Below are positions 36,672-44,986 of a DNA stretch of 64,000 nucleotides, piece by piece. The stretch comes from Lewinellaceae bacterium (GTDB lineage: Bacteria > Bacteroidota > Bacteroidia > Chitinophagales > Saprospiraceae), in assembly GCA_020636445.1 (NCBI GenBank), contig JACJXV010000003.1, positions 62,001-126,000 of the forward strand, read 5' to 3'. Each line of letters starts with the position of its first letter. The first letter of the stretch is position 1. The notes under the pieces were generated by a model, which was not told where the DNA came from, did not search any database, and saw nothing but the letters and a program-made list of their open reading frames with translations. The translations under genes and the position numbers were made by a program.

Positions 36672-36790
36672 GCCCTAAGTGTTGGTTTTGCATAAATCTT
36701 TGGCAAAGCACCTTTTTTTCAATACCTTGAATGTCAACAGGCTTAACAATTATTTAAACTAGGAGCGGACAGATGCTCTTTGATTAATCT

Positions 36791-36798
36791 TAGTTTTG
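36791..36798 (+). promoter_or_regulatory. Promoter -7 element of the two-component operon
   Basis: TAGTTTTG is a perfect TAnnTTTG. It overlaps the earliest possible start codon of the response regulator (36796), so translation must begin downstream, at the ATG at 36826; the leader would be about 22 bases. Confidence 0.55.
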
Positions 36799-36825
36799 TC
36801 TTTTGACAACAATGCATTAATACCA

Positions 36826-37512
36826 ATGGAGAACACCAAAATCCTGATTGTCGATGACGAGCCGGACATCCTGGAATTCCTGCAATACAATTTAGAGAAG
36901 GAAGGTTATGAGGTAGTCACTGCAGGAGATGGCGAGGAAGGTATTCAGGTGGCTGAGCGGGAATTGCCCCATTTGATCATCCTCGATATCATGATGCCCA
37001 AGCTGGATGGGGTAGAGGTGTGTCGGTATTTACGCAGTAAACCCGAATTTGAAAAGACCCTGATTACTTTTCTAACCGCCCGGGAAGAAGACTATTCCCA
37101 AATTGCGGCGCTGGATGTTGGCGGCGATGACTACATCACCAAACCTATTCGACCGCGGGTGTTTTTGAGTAGAATTAAAGCTTTGTTACGTCGGTCTGAT
37201 CGCTTAGGAGACAGTGGAGAAGAGAGTGAAATGTTACGGGTAGGTGATTTGGTCATCGATCGGGAGCGTATCAGTGTTCATAAAGGAGACAAAGAAATCG
37301 AACTCGCCAAGAAAGAATTTGAATTGTTGTACTTGCTGCTTTCCAAACCGGGTAAAGTCTTTTCCAGGGAAGAAATTTTCAATAAGGTTTGGGGTACTGA
37401 CGTTATTGTAGGAAATCGAACAATTGATGTTCACATTCGCAAGCTGCGGGAAAAGATTGGCGATGATTATATCAAGACGATCAAAGGGATCGGTTATAAA
37501 TTTGAGTTTTAA
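36826..37512 (+). CDS. OmpR/PhoB-family response regulator
   Basis: A 228-residue regulator with the start set at 36826 (MENTKILIVDDEPD). The receiver domain (1-120) has the acidic pair Asp10/Asp11, phospho-acceptor Asp54 (LILDIMMPKLDG region), Thr in TFLTARE and Lys in ITKPIRP. The winged-helix DNA-binding domain (about 130-228) ends VHIRKLREKIG then IKGIGYKFEF. The kinase gene starts 3 bases after the stop, so they form one operon and very likely a cognate pair. It resembles PhoB/PhoP-type regulators, but no phosphate genes are nearby. Confidence 0.95.
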   Translation: MENTKILIVDDEPDILEFLQYNLEKEGYEVVTAGDGEEGIQVAERELPHLIILDIMMPKLDGVEVCRYLRSKPEFEKTLITFLTAREEDYSQIAALDVGGDDYITKPIRPRVFLSRIKALLRRSDRLGDSGEESEMLRVGDLVIDRERISVHKGDKEIELAKKEFELLYLLLSKPGKVFSREEIFNKVWGTDVIVGNRTIDVHIRKLREKIGDDYIKTIKGIGYKFEF

Positions 37513-37515
37513 GGA

Positions 37516-38565
37516 ATGGTAAAAAATCCCACCCCCCGTCAGGTGGCAATCCTTTCGGCATCCCTTACGTTGCTAGCAGCGGTAATTGCCCTGGGGTTTA
37601 TTATGTTAGTTCCGCTTCCCGGTGGGGAAATGGTTAAATACATTACTTGGGCGTTCCTGGTCTTGTTGGCTAACTATTTAATCTTCGGGTATTATCTCAA
37701 ACGGTATATCTATCGTAAAATCAAACTCATCTATAAAACCATCCGGCAGGAAAAGTTGCAGCCGGGGGAGAAAGGCTGGGATGTAAAAATGGATAGCCAG
37801 GTCACCGATGAAGTAGAAAAGGAAGTAGCTGAATGGGCTGAAAATCAGCGTCGTGAAATTGATAAGTACAAATCATGGGCCGAATACCGCCGGAATTACC
37901 TTGGGGATATTTCTCATGAATTGAAAACGCCGATTTTTAACATCCAGGGCTATATTGAATCCCTCCTAGATGGTGCGCTGGAAGATCCGGCTATTAACCG
38001 TTCATTTCTGCAAAAGGCATCCCGTAATGTAGATCGGCTGCAGAACATCGTTCAGGACCTGGAAGCTATTTCCCGACTGGAGTCAGGCGATTCTATGCTG
38101 GAAATGCAGGTGTTTGATGTTCGGGAGTTGACGCGTGAAGTTTTTGAGGAACTGGAGTTCAAAGCCAAGTCCCGTGGGGTAGCACTGGAATTTAAAGAAG
38201 GCGCGAGCACCGGATTCCGGGTAAGGGCCGATCGGGAAAAGGTCAGACAGGTACTGATTAACCTGATCCACAACTCCATTAAATACGGGCGGGAAAATGG
38301 TCGCACCAAAGTTGGTATGTATGATATGGACAAGCATATCCTGGTGGAGGTAGCAGATAATGGTATTGGCATAAGCAAGGAGCATATAAACCATGTTTTT
38401 GACCGCTTTTACCGGGTTGACAAAAGCCGCTCCCGCCACCAGGGAGGTACCGGCCTTGGGTTAGCTATTGTTAAGCACATTGTCGAAGCTCATCAACAGA
38501 CGATAAACGTCAGATCGACACCCGGCCTGGGGGCTACTTTTGGATTTACACTGGAAAAAGCATAG
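37516..38565 (+). CDS. Sensor histidine kinase (PhoR-like)
   Basis: A 349-residue membrane kinase. Two membrane helices (about 10-33 and 42-62) are separated by a very short loop, so there is almost no periplasmic sensor and the signal is probably sensed within the membrane or cytoplasm. The HisKA domain has the phospho-acceptor His134 (DISHELKTP). The ATPase domain shows the N box LINLIHNSIKYG, the G1 box VADNGIGIS, the F box region HVFDRFYRVD and the G2 box GGTGLGLAI. It partners with the response regulator 3 bases upstream. Confidence 0.95.
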   Translation: MVKNPTPRQVAILSASLTLLAAVIALGFIMLVPLPGGEMVKYITWAFLVLLANYLIFGYYLKRYIYRKIKLIYKTIRQEKLQPGEKGWDVKMDSQVTDEVEKEVAEWAENQRREIDKYKSWAEYRRNYLGDISHELKTPIFNIQGYIESLLDGALEDPAINRSFLQKASRNVDRLQNIVQDLEAISRLESGDSMLEMQVFDVRELTREVFEELEFKAKSRGVALEFKEGASTGFRVRADREKVRQVLINLIHNSIKYGRENGRTKVGMYDMDKHILVEVADNGIGISKEHINHVFDRFYRVDKSRSRHQGGTGLGLAIVKHIVEAHQQTINVRSTPGLGATFGFTLEKA

Positions 38566-38592
38566 CACAGCACAGGTTTCCTTTGATTCCGT

Positions 38593-38600
38593 TATCTTTG
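38593..38600 (+). promoter_or_regulatory. -7 element of the ABC-F gene
   Basis: TATCTTTG, a perfect TAnnTTTG, 38 bases before the start at 38638. The -33 element is not clear. Confidence 0.5.
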
Positions 38601-38637
38601 TCCCCGTTTACGGAAATCAATTAGTCAGTTAGCCTTT

Positions 38638-40575
38638 ATGATCGCGATTACCAATGTTTATGTGCAGTATGGAGACCGGATTCTGCTCAACCGAATTAAT
38701 GTCGTTATCTCCGAACGCGACAAAATTGGGTTAGTAGGCCGAAATGGAGCCGGGAAATCGACATTACTGAAAATTATCGCCGGCGAAATGAGCCCCCATG
38801 AGGGATCTTTGTCCCGTCCCGGGAACAGCTCCCTGGGGTACTTGCACCAGGATATGGAGATTCCTCTGGGCAAGACAGTCATGGAAGAAGCACTTACCGC
38901 CTTTTCGGAAGCAAAACAACTGGAAAGCCGGATCAATCAGCTTCACGAGGAAATGGATCGCCGGACAGATTATGAAACCGATAGCTATCTGCAGCTGATT
39001 GAGGAGTTGTCCGTTGCTAACGACCGATTCTTTTTACTGGGGGGGCACTCCATGGAAGCTGATGCCGAACGCGTCCTTAAGGGCCTGGGATTTGAGCAAA
39101 CCGACTTTAACCGCCTGACCGATGAGTTTAGCGGCGGGTGGAAAATGCGCGTAGAACTGGCTAAAATGCTCTTGCGCCGCCCGGATTACCTGCTGCTTGA
39201 CGAACCTACTAACCACCTTGATATTGAATCTATTATCTGGTTAGAGCAATTCCTGGCGACCTATTCGGGGGCCGTTATTGTCATTTCTCACGATAAGGAG
39301 TTCCTCAATAACGTTACCAACCGTACCGTAGAAGTAGAATTGGGCAACGTATATGATTACAAAGCCCCCTACAGTGCTTATGTGACCATGCGCGAGGAGC
39401 GTCGCGAAAAGCAGCAGTCGGCTTTCGAAAATCAACAACGGCAGATTGCCGATAAAGAGCGGACAATTACCCGCTTTATGGCCAAAGCTTCCAAGACAAA
39501 AATGGCTCAGTCGATGCAAAAACAGCTCGACAAAATTGATCGCATTGAATTAGCCGATGCGGATACCGCTGTGATGAATATTCGCTTTCCTGCGGCCCCT
39601 CGATCGGGTCAGGTGGTCGTCGATGTACACCACCTAACCAAGCGCTATGGAGATTTATTAGTACTCAATAATGTTGATTTGCGACTCGATCGGGGTGATC
39701 GGGTGTCCTTTGTAGGGCAGAACGGGCAAGGGAAAACTACCCTGGCCAAGATTATTGTTAACGAATTGACCTATACCTCCGGCAAGTTGCAGCTGGGACA
39801 CAATGTGCAGATTGGGTATTACGCCCAAAACCAGTCTGAAGCACTGCAGTCGAATCGGACCTTACTTGAAACGATGGAGGATGCAGCACCGCCAGAGATG
39901 AGAACCCGGATACGGGCCATCCTGGGTGCCTTCCTGTTCAGCGGAGAGGACGTCGATAAGAAAGTATCCGTATTGTCGGGGGGGGAAAGAGCCCGCCTGG
40001 CCCTGGCTTGTTTGCTGCTTAAGCCGTTTAACTTGTTGGTGCTCGACGAACCCACCAACCACCTGGATATGTTATCCAAGGATGTTCTCAAGCAAGCGCT
40101 GCTGGATTACGACGGCACCTTGATTGTCGTTTCTCACGACCGTGAATTTCTACAGGGACTTACTACACGGACCATCGAATTCCGCGATCATCAGCTGTTT
40201 AACTACCTTGGAGATGTTACATTCTTTTTGGAGAAGCGTGCGCTGGATAATATGCGGCAGGTAGAGTTGAGTACCCCCGTGATAAATAATGGAAATAGTG
40301 CCGCCGTGGTGAAGGAGGCTGCCCCGGTTAAGGAACTGAATTACGAAGAACGAAAAAGGTTACAACGGGCTGTTCAGAATGCGGAACGCAAGATCGAACG
40401 TCTGGAAGAAGAATTAGGCGTTATGGAAAAACAGATGGCAATAGCTGATTTTTATGAGCGCCCGGATTCTGCCAAGTTTCTGCAAGCCTACCAGGATAAG
40501 AAGAAAACCCTGGAATCGGTTATGGAGGAATGGGAAGCAGCTCAGTTAGAACTAGAGGAAGCCGGTGGGGAATAA
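38638..40575 (+). CDS. ABC-F family ATPase
   Basis: A 645-residue soluble protein with two ABC cassettes and no membrane domain. The first cassette has GRNGAGKST, the signature SGGWKMRVELAKML and LLLDEPTNHLD. The second has GQNGQGKTT, LSGGERARLALA and LVLDEPTNHLD. The linker between them (about 245-310) is the charged P-site-interaction region. A coiled-coil C-terminal extension (about 560-645) resembles Uup/YdiF-type proteins. ABC-F proteins act on the ribosome in translation or antibiotic tolerance; which role applies here cannot be told. Confidence 0.93.
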   Translation: MIAITNVYVQYGDRILLNRINVVISERDKIGLVGRNGAGKSTLLKIIAGEMSPHEGSLSRPGNSSLGYLHQDMEIPLGKTVMEEALTAFSEAKQLESRINQLHEEMDRRTDYETDSYLQLIEELSVANDRFFLLGGHSMEADAERVLKGLGFEQTDFNRLTDEFSGGWKMRVELAKMLLRRPDYLLLDEPTNHLDIESIIWLEQFLATYSGAVIVISHDKEFLNNVTNRTVEVELGNVYDYKAPYSAYVTMREERREKQQSAFENQQRQIADKERTITRFMAKASKTKMAQSMQKQLDKIDRIELADADTAVMNIRFPAAPRSGQVVVDVHHLTKRYGDLLVLNNVDLRLDRGDRVSFVGQNGQGKTTLAKIIVNELTYTSGKLQLGHNVQIGYYAQNQSEALQSNRTLLETMEDAAPPEMRTRIRAILGAFLFSGEDVDKKVSVLSGGERARLALACLLLKPFNLLVLDEPTNHLDMLSKDVLKQALLDYDGTLIVVSHDREFLQGLTTRTIEFRDHQLFNYLGDVTFFLEKRALDNMRQVELSTPVINNGNSAAVVKEAAPVKELNYEERKRLQRAVQNAERKIERLEEELGVMEKQMAIADFYERPDSAKFLQAYQDKKKTLESVMEEWEAAQLELEEAGGE

Positions 40576-40624
40576 TGAAAAAGGCGCAGAAAGCATATCA
40601 CTAACGTCAAATTAGGTTGTCGCA

Positions 40625-40870
40625 GTGAAACAACAGTATACTGATATTTTTCCCCGAAGAGGTGCGGTGAAATCGCACCCAATAGACGAGCGAATAGTAG
40701 CGTGCTGGAGTCTCCTGCTGATGCAGGAGGTCGATACCACTTCTGTAGGTTATCGCATTGGCTACCAATTGGGAAGTTGGTTGCCGGTAATTATCATCCT
40801 GATATTGGCTATAGGGGTAATCTGGAAAGGGTATCGCCGTCGGAATGATGAGCCTCAATCTTTTGATTAA
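40625..40870 (+). CDS. Small single-span membrane protein (hypothetical)
   Basis: An 81-residue ORF starting with GTG. The N-terminal half is polar; a hydrophobic segment WLPVIIILILAIGVIW at about 53-68 is followed by the basic KGYRRRN, consistent with a membrane anchor obeying the positive-inside rule. It fills the 290-base space between the ABC-F gene and the convergent lipoprotein gene, and its stop overlaps that gene's stop within TTAA. I recognise no family. An antisense ORF of similar size is the alternative, so existence is not certain. Confidence 0.42.
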   Translation: MKQQYTDIFPRRGAVKSHPIDERIVACWSLLLMQEVDTTSVGYRIGYQLGSWLPVIIILILAIGVIWKGYRRRNDEPQSFD

Positions 40871-41616
40871 GGCTTATTCCCTTTTTTATCTTGCTTGGGA
40901 TTGAATTCATACTTCAGCACCTGTTGGTCGTAGCGGAGCATCTGTTGCATTTCCTGCGGTGATGCGAGGTTCAGGTCATAACTAAATAACCACAAATTAT
41001 TTTCGGCAGGAAAGCTACGAATCAGGCGTAAGCCCTGGCGAACATATTGTAATGACCAGCTATCAGCAAAAACGCCGGGCCGCAACTGGATGATCAGTTC
41101 ATTGGGGGTCACTCCTGGCGGTAAACCGTAATCGGGGGCCCTGCGCAAGGTCCATTCTCCGGTATTGGCTAATTGTTCCAACCCATCGCGGAGTTGTTGA
41201 ACCTCAGCGGGTAATGACTCCTTTCCGGTTACACTTTTGCTTACCCGGTCTTCGTATTGGGTAATGGTAATCGTAGGTAAATCGGGGAGATTACTCCGGA
41301 ATATAGGCGGGTATTGCCAGATGTTAGCTGCCGTTAATTGTTCTTTTACCTTATCCATTTCCGTGGTACTAAGCTTGCGAATGTACAAACCCTGGCGATT
41401 CGTATAGCGCTCGCCGGTAAAGGTTGCGATTCCCGACGTATAAACGACGAATGTATATACGGGGCAGGGTCCAAAACAGGCCCCCCTGGAATATTCAACC
41501 AGGCGTTCCTCCTCATTAATAGGAATCTTTTCCAGCGACTGGCAACTGGTAAGAAAAAGGAGGCTGCCCATCACGAAGACAAACAGTTGGGAAACACGGT
41601 AAAAAACGGGTGTCAT
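40867..41616 (-). CDS. DUF6438-like lipoprotein
   Basis: A lipoprotein of 249 residues when started at the Met encoded at 41616 (MTPVFYRVSQ), which gives a proper signal with FLTSC (Cys25). The longer frame to 41730 overlaps the OmpA gene and adds non-signal sequence. The segment ACFGPCPVYTFVVYTSGIATFTG is the Cys-containing core of the DUF6438 family, with a following KVKEQLTAANIW helix. The C-terminal half (NELIIQLRPGVFAD) is unlike the domain and unassigned. The function is unknown. It lies 19 bases after the OmpA-family gene and may share its transcript. Confidence 0.75.
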   Translation of the reverse strand: MTPVFYRVSQLFVFVMGSLLFLTSCQSLEKIPINEEERLVEYSRGACFGPCPVYTFVVYTSGIATFTGERYTNRQGLYIRKLSTTEMDKVKEQLTAANIWQYPPIFRSNLPDLPTITITQYEDRVSKSVTGKESLPAEVQQLRDGLEQLANTGEWTLRRAPDYGLPPGVTPNELIIQLRPGVFADSWSLQYVRQGLRLIRSFPAENNLWLFSYDLNLASPQEMQQMLRYDQQVLKYEFNPKQDKKGNKP

Positions 41617-41635
41617 AGTGGTGGAGTATAGTGGC

Positions 41636-42634
41636 TTAATTGCGGTAATTGTTAGCATCAACACCTCCCGAGCCAGTTGCTTTGCGCGGGATAAGGAATA
41701 TTTCTGTGCGGCGGTTGCGTCCGCGACCATCGGCAGTGTTATTATTGGCTACCGGATCGTGGGACCCACGGCCCGCAGCACTTAGCCGGGAGGGGTCAAC
41801 ACCTGCAGTAATTAATTCCTGAACTACCGCCAAAGCGCGATTCATAGAGAGTTCCCAGTTTTTAGCGTCATTCCCGGTGTTATCCGTATGCCCTTCAACG
41901 AGGATATCCAGATTAGGATCTTGCCGGAGTGCACTGGCTAGATTGCGCAGGGCCGTTTTGCCGGCTCCCTCCAGACTGCTGCTGCCGAGGCGGAATAACA
42001 CCTGTTCATTGACAGATACCTGGACCCGGTCACCGACATTGCGTACACTAAAGTCGGGGTTGGTAGTTCCGAGAGAGGTATTTACATTCGCCTGCAAGCG
42101 AGCCAGTTGTTGGTCGCGCGCATAGAGTTCTTGCTGCAGCTGGCTGATTTGCTGATCGAGCATCTTTACGTCAGCATCATAATTTCCGGCGGCGTAATTG
42201 AGTTGGCTTTCCCTTTGCCGTAAACGTTCTTCCCATGCCTTGAGGTAGGCTTCCTGATCGGCGGAAGCCTGTCGCTGCGCTTCGAGGTCCGTTTGGGGAG
42301 TTCCTGGGCCGGCGGCATTGATGATATCCCGGTTTTGACCTACTACAGCGCTATAACGTTGCAGCAATTCCTGATAGCTTTGATTCAGTCCACGATTAGT
42401 CGCCCGTAGCTGTTCCAATTCGCGGTAAGCTTTGGCCAGGTCATTTTGGGATGAATACGCCTCGTCGGTAGATGTACCATAGGCTGTCTGATTTAGGGAG
42501 TCTTGAAAAGAAACCTGGCGTTCCAGGCGTTCTTTTTCCTGGAGCACATCGGTGTATTGCTTTTGTGGAACACAAGCAGTAAAGAATAAAGTGGCAACAA
42601 ACAAGATGGCAATAGATTGCAGAAGCTTTCGCAT
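41636..42634 (-). CDS. OmpA-family outer-membrane lipoprotein
   Basis: A 332-residue lipoprotein with LFFTAC (Cys21). A long helical, coiled-coil-like region (about 30-185, rich in Gln, Arg and Leu) separates it from the C-terminal OmpA domain (about 210-325) with LVEGHTDNTG and SMNRALAVVQELITAGVDPSRLSAAGRGSHDPV, which bind peptidoglycan. The Asp and Arg of the diaminopimelate-binding motif are present (TDNTG, RRTEIFLIP). The likely role is tethering the outer membrane to the wall. It is followed by the DUF6438-like gene. Confidence 0.9.
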   Translation of the reverse strand: MRKLLQSIAILFVATLFFTACVPQKQYTDVLQEKERLERQVSFQDSLNQTAYGTSTDEAYSSQNDLAKAYRELEQLRATNRGLNQSYQELLQRYSAVVGQNRDIINAAGPGTPQTDLEAQRQASADQEAYLKAWEERLRQRESQLNYAAGNYDADVKMLDQQISQLQQELYARDQQLARLQANVNTSLGTTNPDFSVRNVGDRVQVSVNEQVLFRLGSSSLEGAGKTALRNLASALRQDPNLDILVEGHTDNTGNDAKNWELSMNRALAVVQELITAGVDPSRLSAAGRGSHDPVANNNTADGRGRNRRTEIFLIPRKATGSGGVDANNYRN

Positions 42635-42889
42635 GGGAATCCTTTTTTCAATGTGGGTTATACTGAAAATTCAGGAAGGTAGAATAAACCTTGCCCTCAA
42701 TAAAACAGTATGTGTATTGGTTAATAAGTTGGGCTAAATGCCCAGCTTATTTTGCACTTAAACAAAAATACATAAAAACCCGCGCGCTTTTTTAACGGAA
42801 GCTTAACAAAGTTCAGATTAAACCCCTGTACCTCATTTAGGTCAAACTTGCGTTATTAATTATATTTAAACACATAAACACCGATTACC

Positions 42890-43216
42890 ATGAAAAAGTA
42901 CTGGTTTATGCTCGCTTTTTTCTTCTTTGGATTTGTCGCTATTGGCACTGCTCAATCTACCGCAACCCCCGTGGTTAAAGAACGACAGGAAAATCAACGG
43001 CAACGGGTCAAGCAAGGGGTGAAAAGTGGTGAGCTTACCGCTCGTGAAACTAAAAACCTGGCAAAACAACAAAAGGAAGTTAACCAGGCTAAGCGACAGG
43101 CCAAATCCGACGGCGTAGTAACCACAGGAGAGCGTGTCCGGATTCAACACAAACAGAATCAGGCAAGCCGCAACATTGCTCGCAAGAAGCATAACGGTCG
43201 CGACCGGAATAACTGA
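42890..43216 (+). CDS. Small basic secreted protein of a Bacteroidota-wide family
   Basis: A 108-residue protein with a signal peptide (about 1-21, ending GTAQ) and a mature part dominated by Lys, Arg, Gln and Asn. It contains a duplicated helical pattern: VKERQENQRQRVKQGVKSGELTARE and KSDGVVTTGERVRIQHKQNQASRNI. The SGELT..E and DGVVT..E turns recall small EF-hand-like or helical-repeat proteins seen across Bacteroidota, but I know no function. A TATATTTA -7-like element (42861-42868) and a clear terminator (43266-43293) bracket it as a single-gene unit. Confidence 0.75.
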   Translation: MKKYWFMLAFFFFGFVAIGTAQSTATPVVKERQENQRQRVKQGVKSGELTARETKNLAKQQKEVNQAKRQAKSDGVVTTGERVRIQHKQNQASRNIARKKHNGRDRNN

Positions 43217-43265
43217 TCCTCAGCGCTATTGGAAAGGCGATCCGAAGATCAGCATTTTCCAGACC

Positions 43266-43293
43266 TTAGCGGGAGTCGGAAGGCTCCCGCTAA
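43266..43293 (+). terminator. Terminator of the small basic secreted protein gene
   Basis: TTAGCGGGAG (43266-43275) pairs perfectly with CTCCCGCTAA (43284-43293) around an 8-base loop, followed by CCATTTTT. Confidence 0.78.
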
Positions 43294-43435
43294 CCATTTT
43301 TGTTAAGGGGTAATTGAGGGATTATCGTCAGCATACAACACCTTGCCTCTTATAAAATCCCCATTGAAGATGTTCTTCAAGCAAATGGATTGTAAGGTGC
43401 TGATGTACTAAGGAAATCCTAAAGCATTCCGGCAA

Positions 43436-43467
43436 TTTGGCTGTCCTTTCAGCGTTTACTACTTTTG
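43436..43467 (+). promoter_or_regulatory. Consensus Bacteroidota promoter of the cohesin-domain gene
   Basis: TTTG at 43436-43439 and TACTTTTG at 43460-43467, with a 20-base spacer, match both consensus elements exactly. The predicted start point is about 43474, giving a leader near 20 bases. Confidence 0.72.
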
Positions 43468-43494
43468 ATCCCTTGAAACCAAAAAACAACTGGC

Positions 43495-43989
43495 ATGAAG
43501 ATGCGATTAATCTCTTTATTGGCGCTGCTAACCCTAGTTTTTTCGACGGCCGCCACCGCCCAGAATGGTCCGGTAACCCTTACTGCCGCAAGCCATACCG
43601 TTCGCACGGGCGAAACGGTTTGCCTCAATATTTCAGCTACGGGGTTACAACGCATGCTTTCCATGCAGTATTCACTCCAATGGGACCCCAAAGTATTAGC
43701 ATTCTCCGGAGTTACTGGGTTTAAGCTACCTTTTCTGACTAAAGAAAATTTCGGAACCCAGGTGGCTTCTTCCGGAACGCTGACCTGTATGTGGATAGAT
43801 AATAACCTCAAGGGCGTTACTTTGCCCGATGGGTCCGCTTTGTATCAGGTGTGTTTTAAAGTTGTTGGGAAATCCGGATCAACAAGCTCGCTGAAGTTTG
43901 TTAGTAAACCTACTCCTTTTGAAGCGGTTAATTACCAGGAACGCCTCGTTTTGTTGCGAGGGAAGCCGGGAACTATCACTGTGAAGTAA
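43495..43989 (+). CDS. Secreted solitary cohesin-domain protein
   Basis: A 164-residue protein with a signal peptide (about 1-23, ATAQ) and one cohesin-like domain filling the rest: VTLTAASHTVRTGETVCLNIS, LQRMLSMQYSLQWDPKVLAFSGV, GTLTCMWIDNN and GSALYQVCFKVVG are the expected strands of the fold. It lacks a T9SS tail, so it may be periplasmic or cross the outer membrane by another route. Cohesins of cellulosomes bind dockerins; the giant protein in this window has a dockerin-like segment, so an interaction is conceivable but unproven. It is framed by a consensus promoter and a terminator as a single-gene unit. Confidence 0.82.
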   Translation: MKMRLISLLALLTLVFSTAATAQNGPVTLTAASHTVRTGETVCLNISATGLQRMLSMQYSLQWDPKVLAFSGVTGFKLPFLTKENFGTQVASSGTLTCMWIDNNLKGVTLPDGSALYQVCFKVVGKSGSTSSLKFVSKPTPFEAVNYQERLVLLRGKPGTITVK

Positions 43990-44006
43990 ACGGGTCAGGT
44001 GCGGAT

Positions 44007-44052
44007 AAAAAAATCCCAAACTTCGGTCATTGGCCAAGGTTCGGGATTTTTT
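44007..44052. terminator. Bidirectional terminator between cohesin and rlpA genes
   Basis: AAAAAATCCC and GGGATTTTTT form the outer stem, with a partly paired middle, between convergent genes. A and T runs at both ends suit both directions. Confidence 0.7.
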
Positions 44053-44080
44053 GAGGCTACACCTTCAATGCGATCAGCAA

Positions 44081-44980
44081 CTAGTAGGTAATGCTGGCCA
44101 GGTCTACCACAAACCCACTCATTTTATATTTGCGCTTGAGGTTTTTCAAATAGTTGTCTGCTGCCTTGCGGTCATCGAATGGGCCCAACATTACTTTATA
44201 TACCCGACTATTGGAGCCACCGGTTTCTGCACTAACCAGGATATTGTCAAACCATTTTCCTTGTAACTCCGCGATTTTTTCCATAACGCTTTCGTAATTG
44301 CCCAGCGCTGCTATCTGTACGGCTAGCCCTTTGTGCTCTGGTTCGCGAATTTCAATTTTATACAGTCCGTTTTTGAGGGAACTGCGCAACAGGGGAGGTT
44401 GGTCGGCAGCCTGTTGGGGTTTGGCTGGCGTTGCCGGACTTGTGCTGGCGGCAGTAGTTGTGGTGGTGGCCTGCGTTTTAGGTTTTTCCGGCGCGGGAAT
44501 TGGCGTGACGGTTACGGTAGTCGTCGTGTTAGCGGTAGTGGGTTGTGTCGGCGTAGGATTGGCATCTCTTTGCGGGGCGGGTACCTGGGTGTTTTTAACT
44601 GGCTCCACAGCGCTGATGTCCGAATTGCCCATGATATCAAGTCGTACTTCAACCTGACCATCAGCGACCATGCCCAGCTGTTTGGCAGCGGCATAAGAAA
44701 CTTCGATTACTCGCCCGGCGATATAAGGCCCCCGGTCATTGACACGGACGATAACACTTTTGTTGTTGTCCATTCGGGTGACTTTGACCCTGGTGCCGAA
44801 TGGAAGCATTTTGTGGGCTGCTGTAAGCTTATTCATATCGTACAATTCCCCGGAGGCAGTTTTATCTCCTTGAAAATCATTGGCGTAGAAGGAGGCGACA
44901 CCATATTCCTGGGCATTCAGGGAAAAACCTGCTAGCAGGCAGCACCCACTGAGGGCTGCCAAAAGAAAGACCTTTTTCAT
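44081..44980 (-). CDS. RlpA-like septal lytic transglycosylase with SPOR domain
   Basis: A 299-residue secreted protein with signal peptide (about 1-23). The double-psi beta-barrel RlpA domain (about 24-115) carries GVASFYANDFQGDKTASGE, FGTRVKV and VNDRGPY with its catalytic Asp. A Pro/Thr-rich linker (about 125-205) leads to a C-terminal SPOR domain (about 215-298), which binds denuded glycans at division sites. RlpA cleaves naked glycan strands during daughter-cell separation in Pseudomonas; the same role is likely. There is no lipobox, unlike E. coli RlpA. Confidence 0.92.
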   Translation of the reverse strand: MKKVFLLAALSGCCLLAGFSLNAQEYGVASFYANDFQGDKTASGELYDMNKLTAAHKMLPFGTRVKVTRMDNNKSVIVRVNDRGPYIAGRVIEVSYAAAKQLGMVADGQVEVRLDIMGNSDISAVEPVKNTQVPAPQRDANPTPTQPTTANTTTTVTVTPIPAPEKPKTQATTTTTAASTSPATPAKPQQAADQPPLLRSSLKNGLYKIEIREPEHKGLAVQIAALGNYESVMEKIAELQGKWFDNILVSAETGGSNSRVYKVMLGPFDDRKAADNYLKNLKRKYKMSGFVVDLASITY

Positions 44981-44986
44981 AGAAAG

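Noticed and set aside
41617..41730. Longer N-terminus of the DUF6438-like lipoprotein
   Set aside because: It overlaps the end of the OmpA gene and would bury the lipoprotein signal; the ATG at 41616 gives a standard signal.
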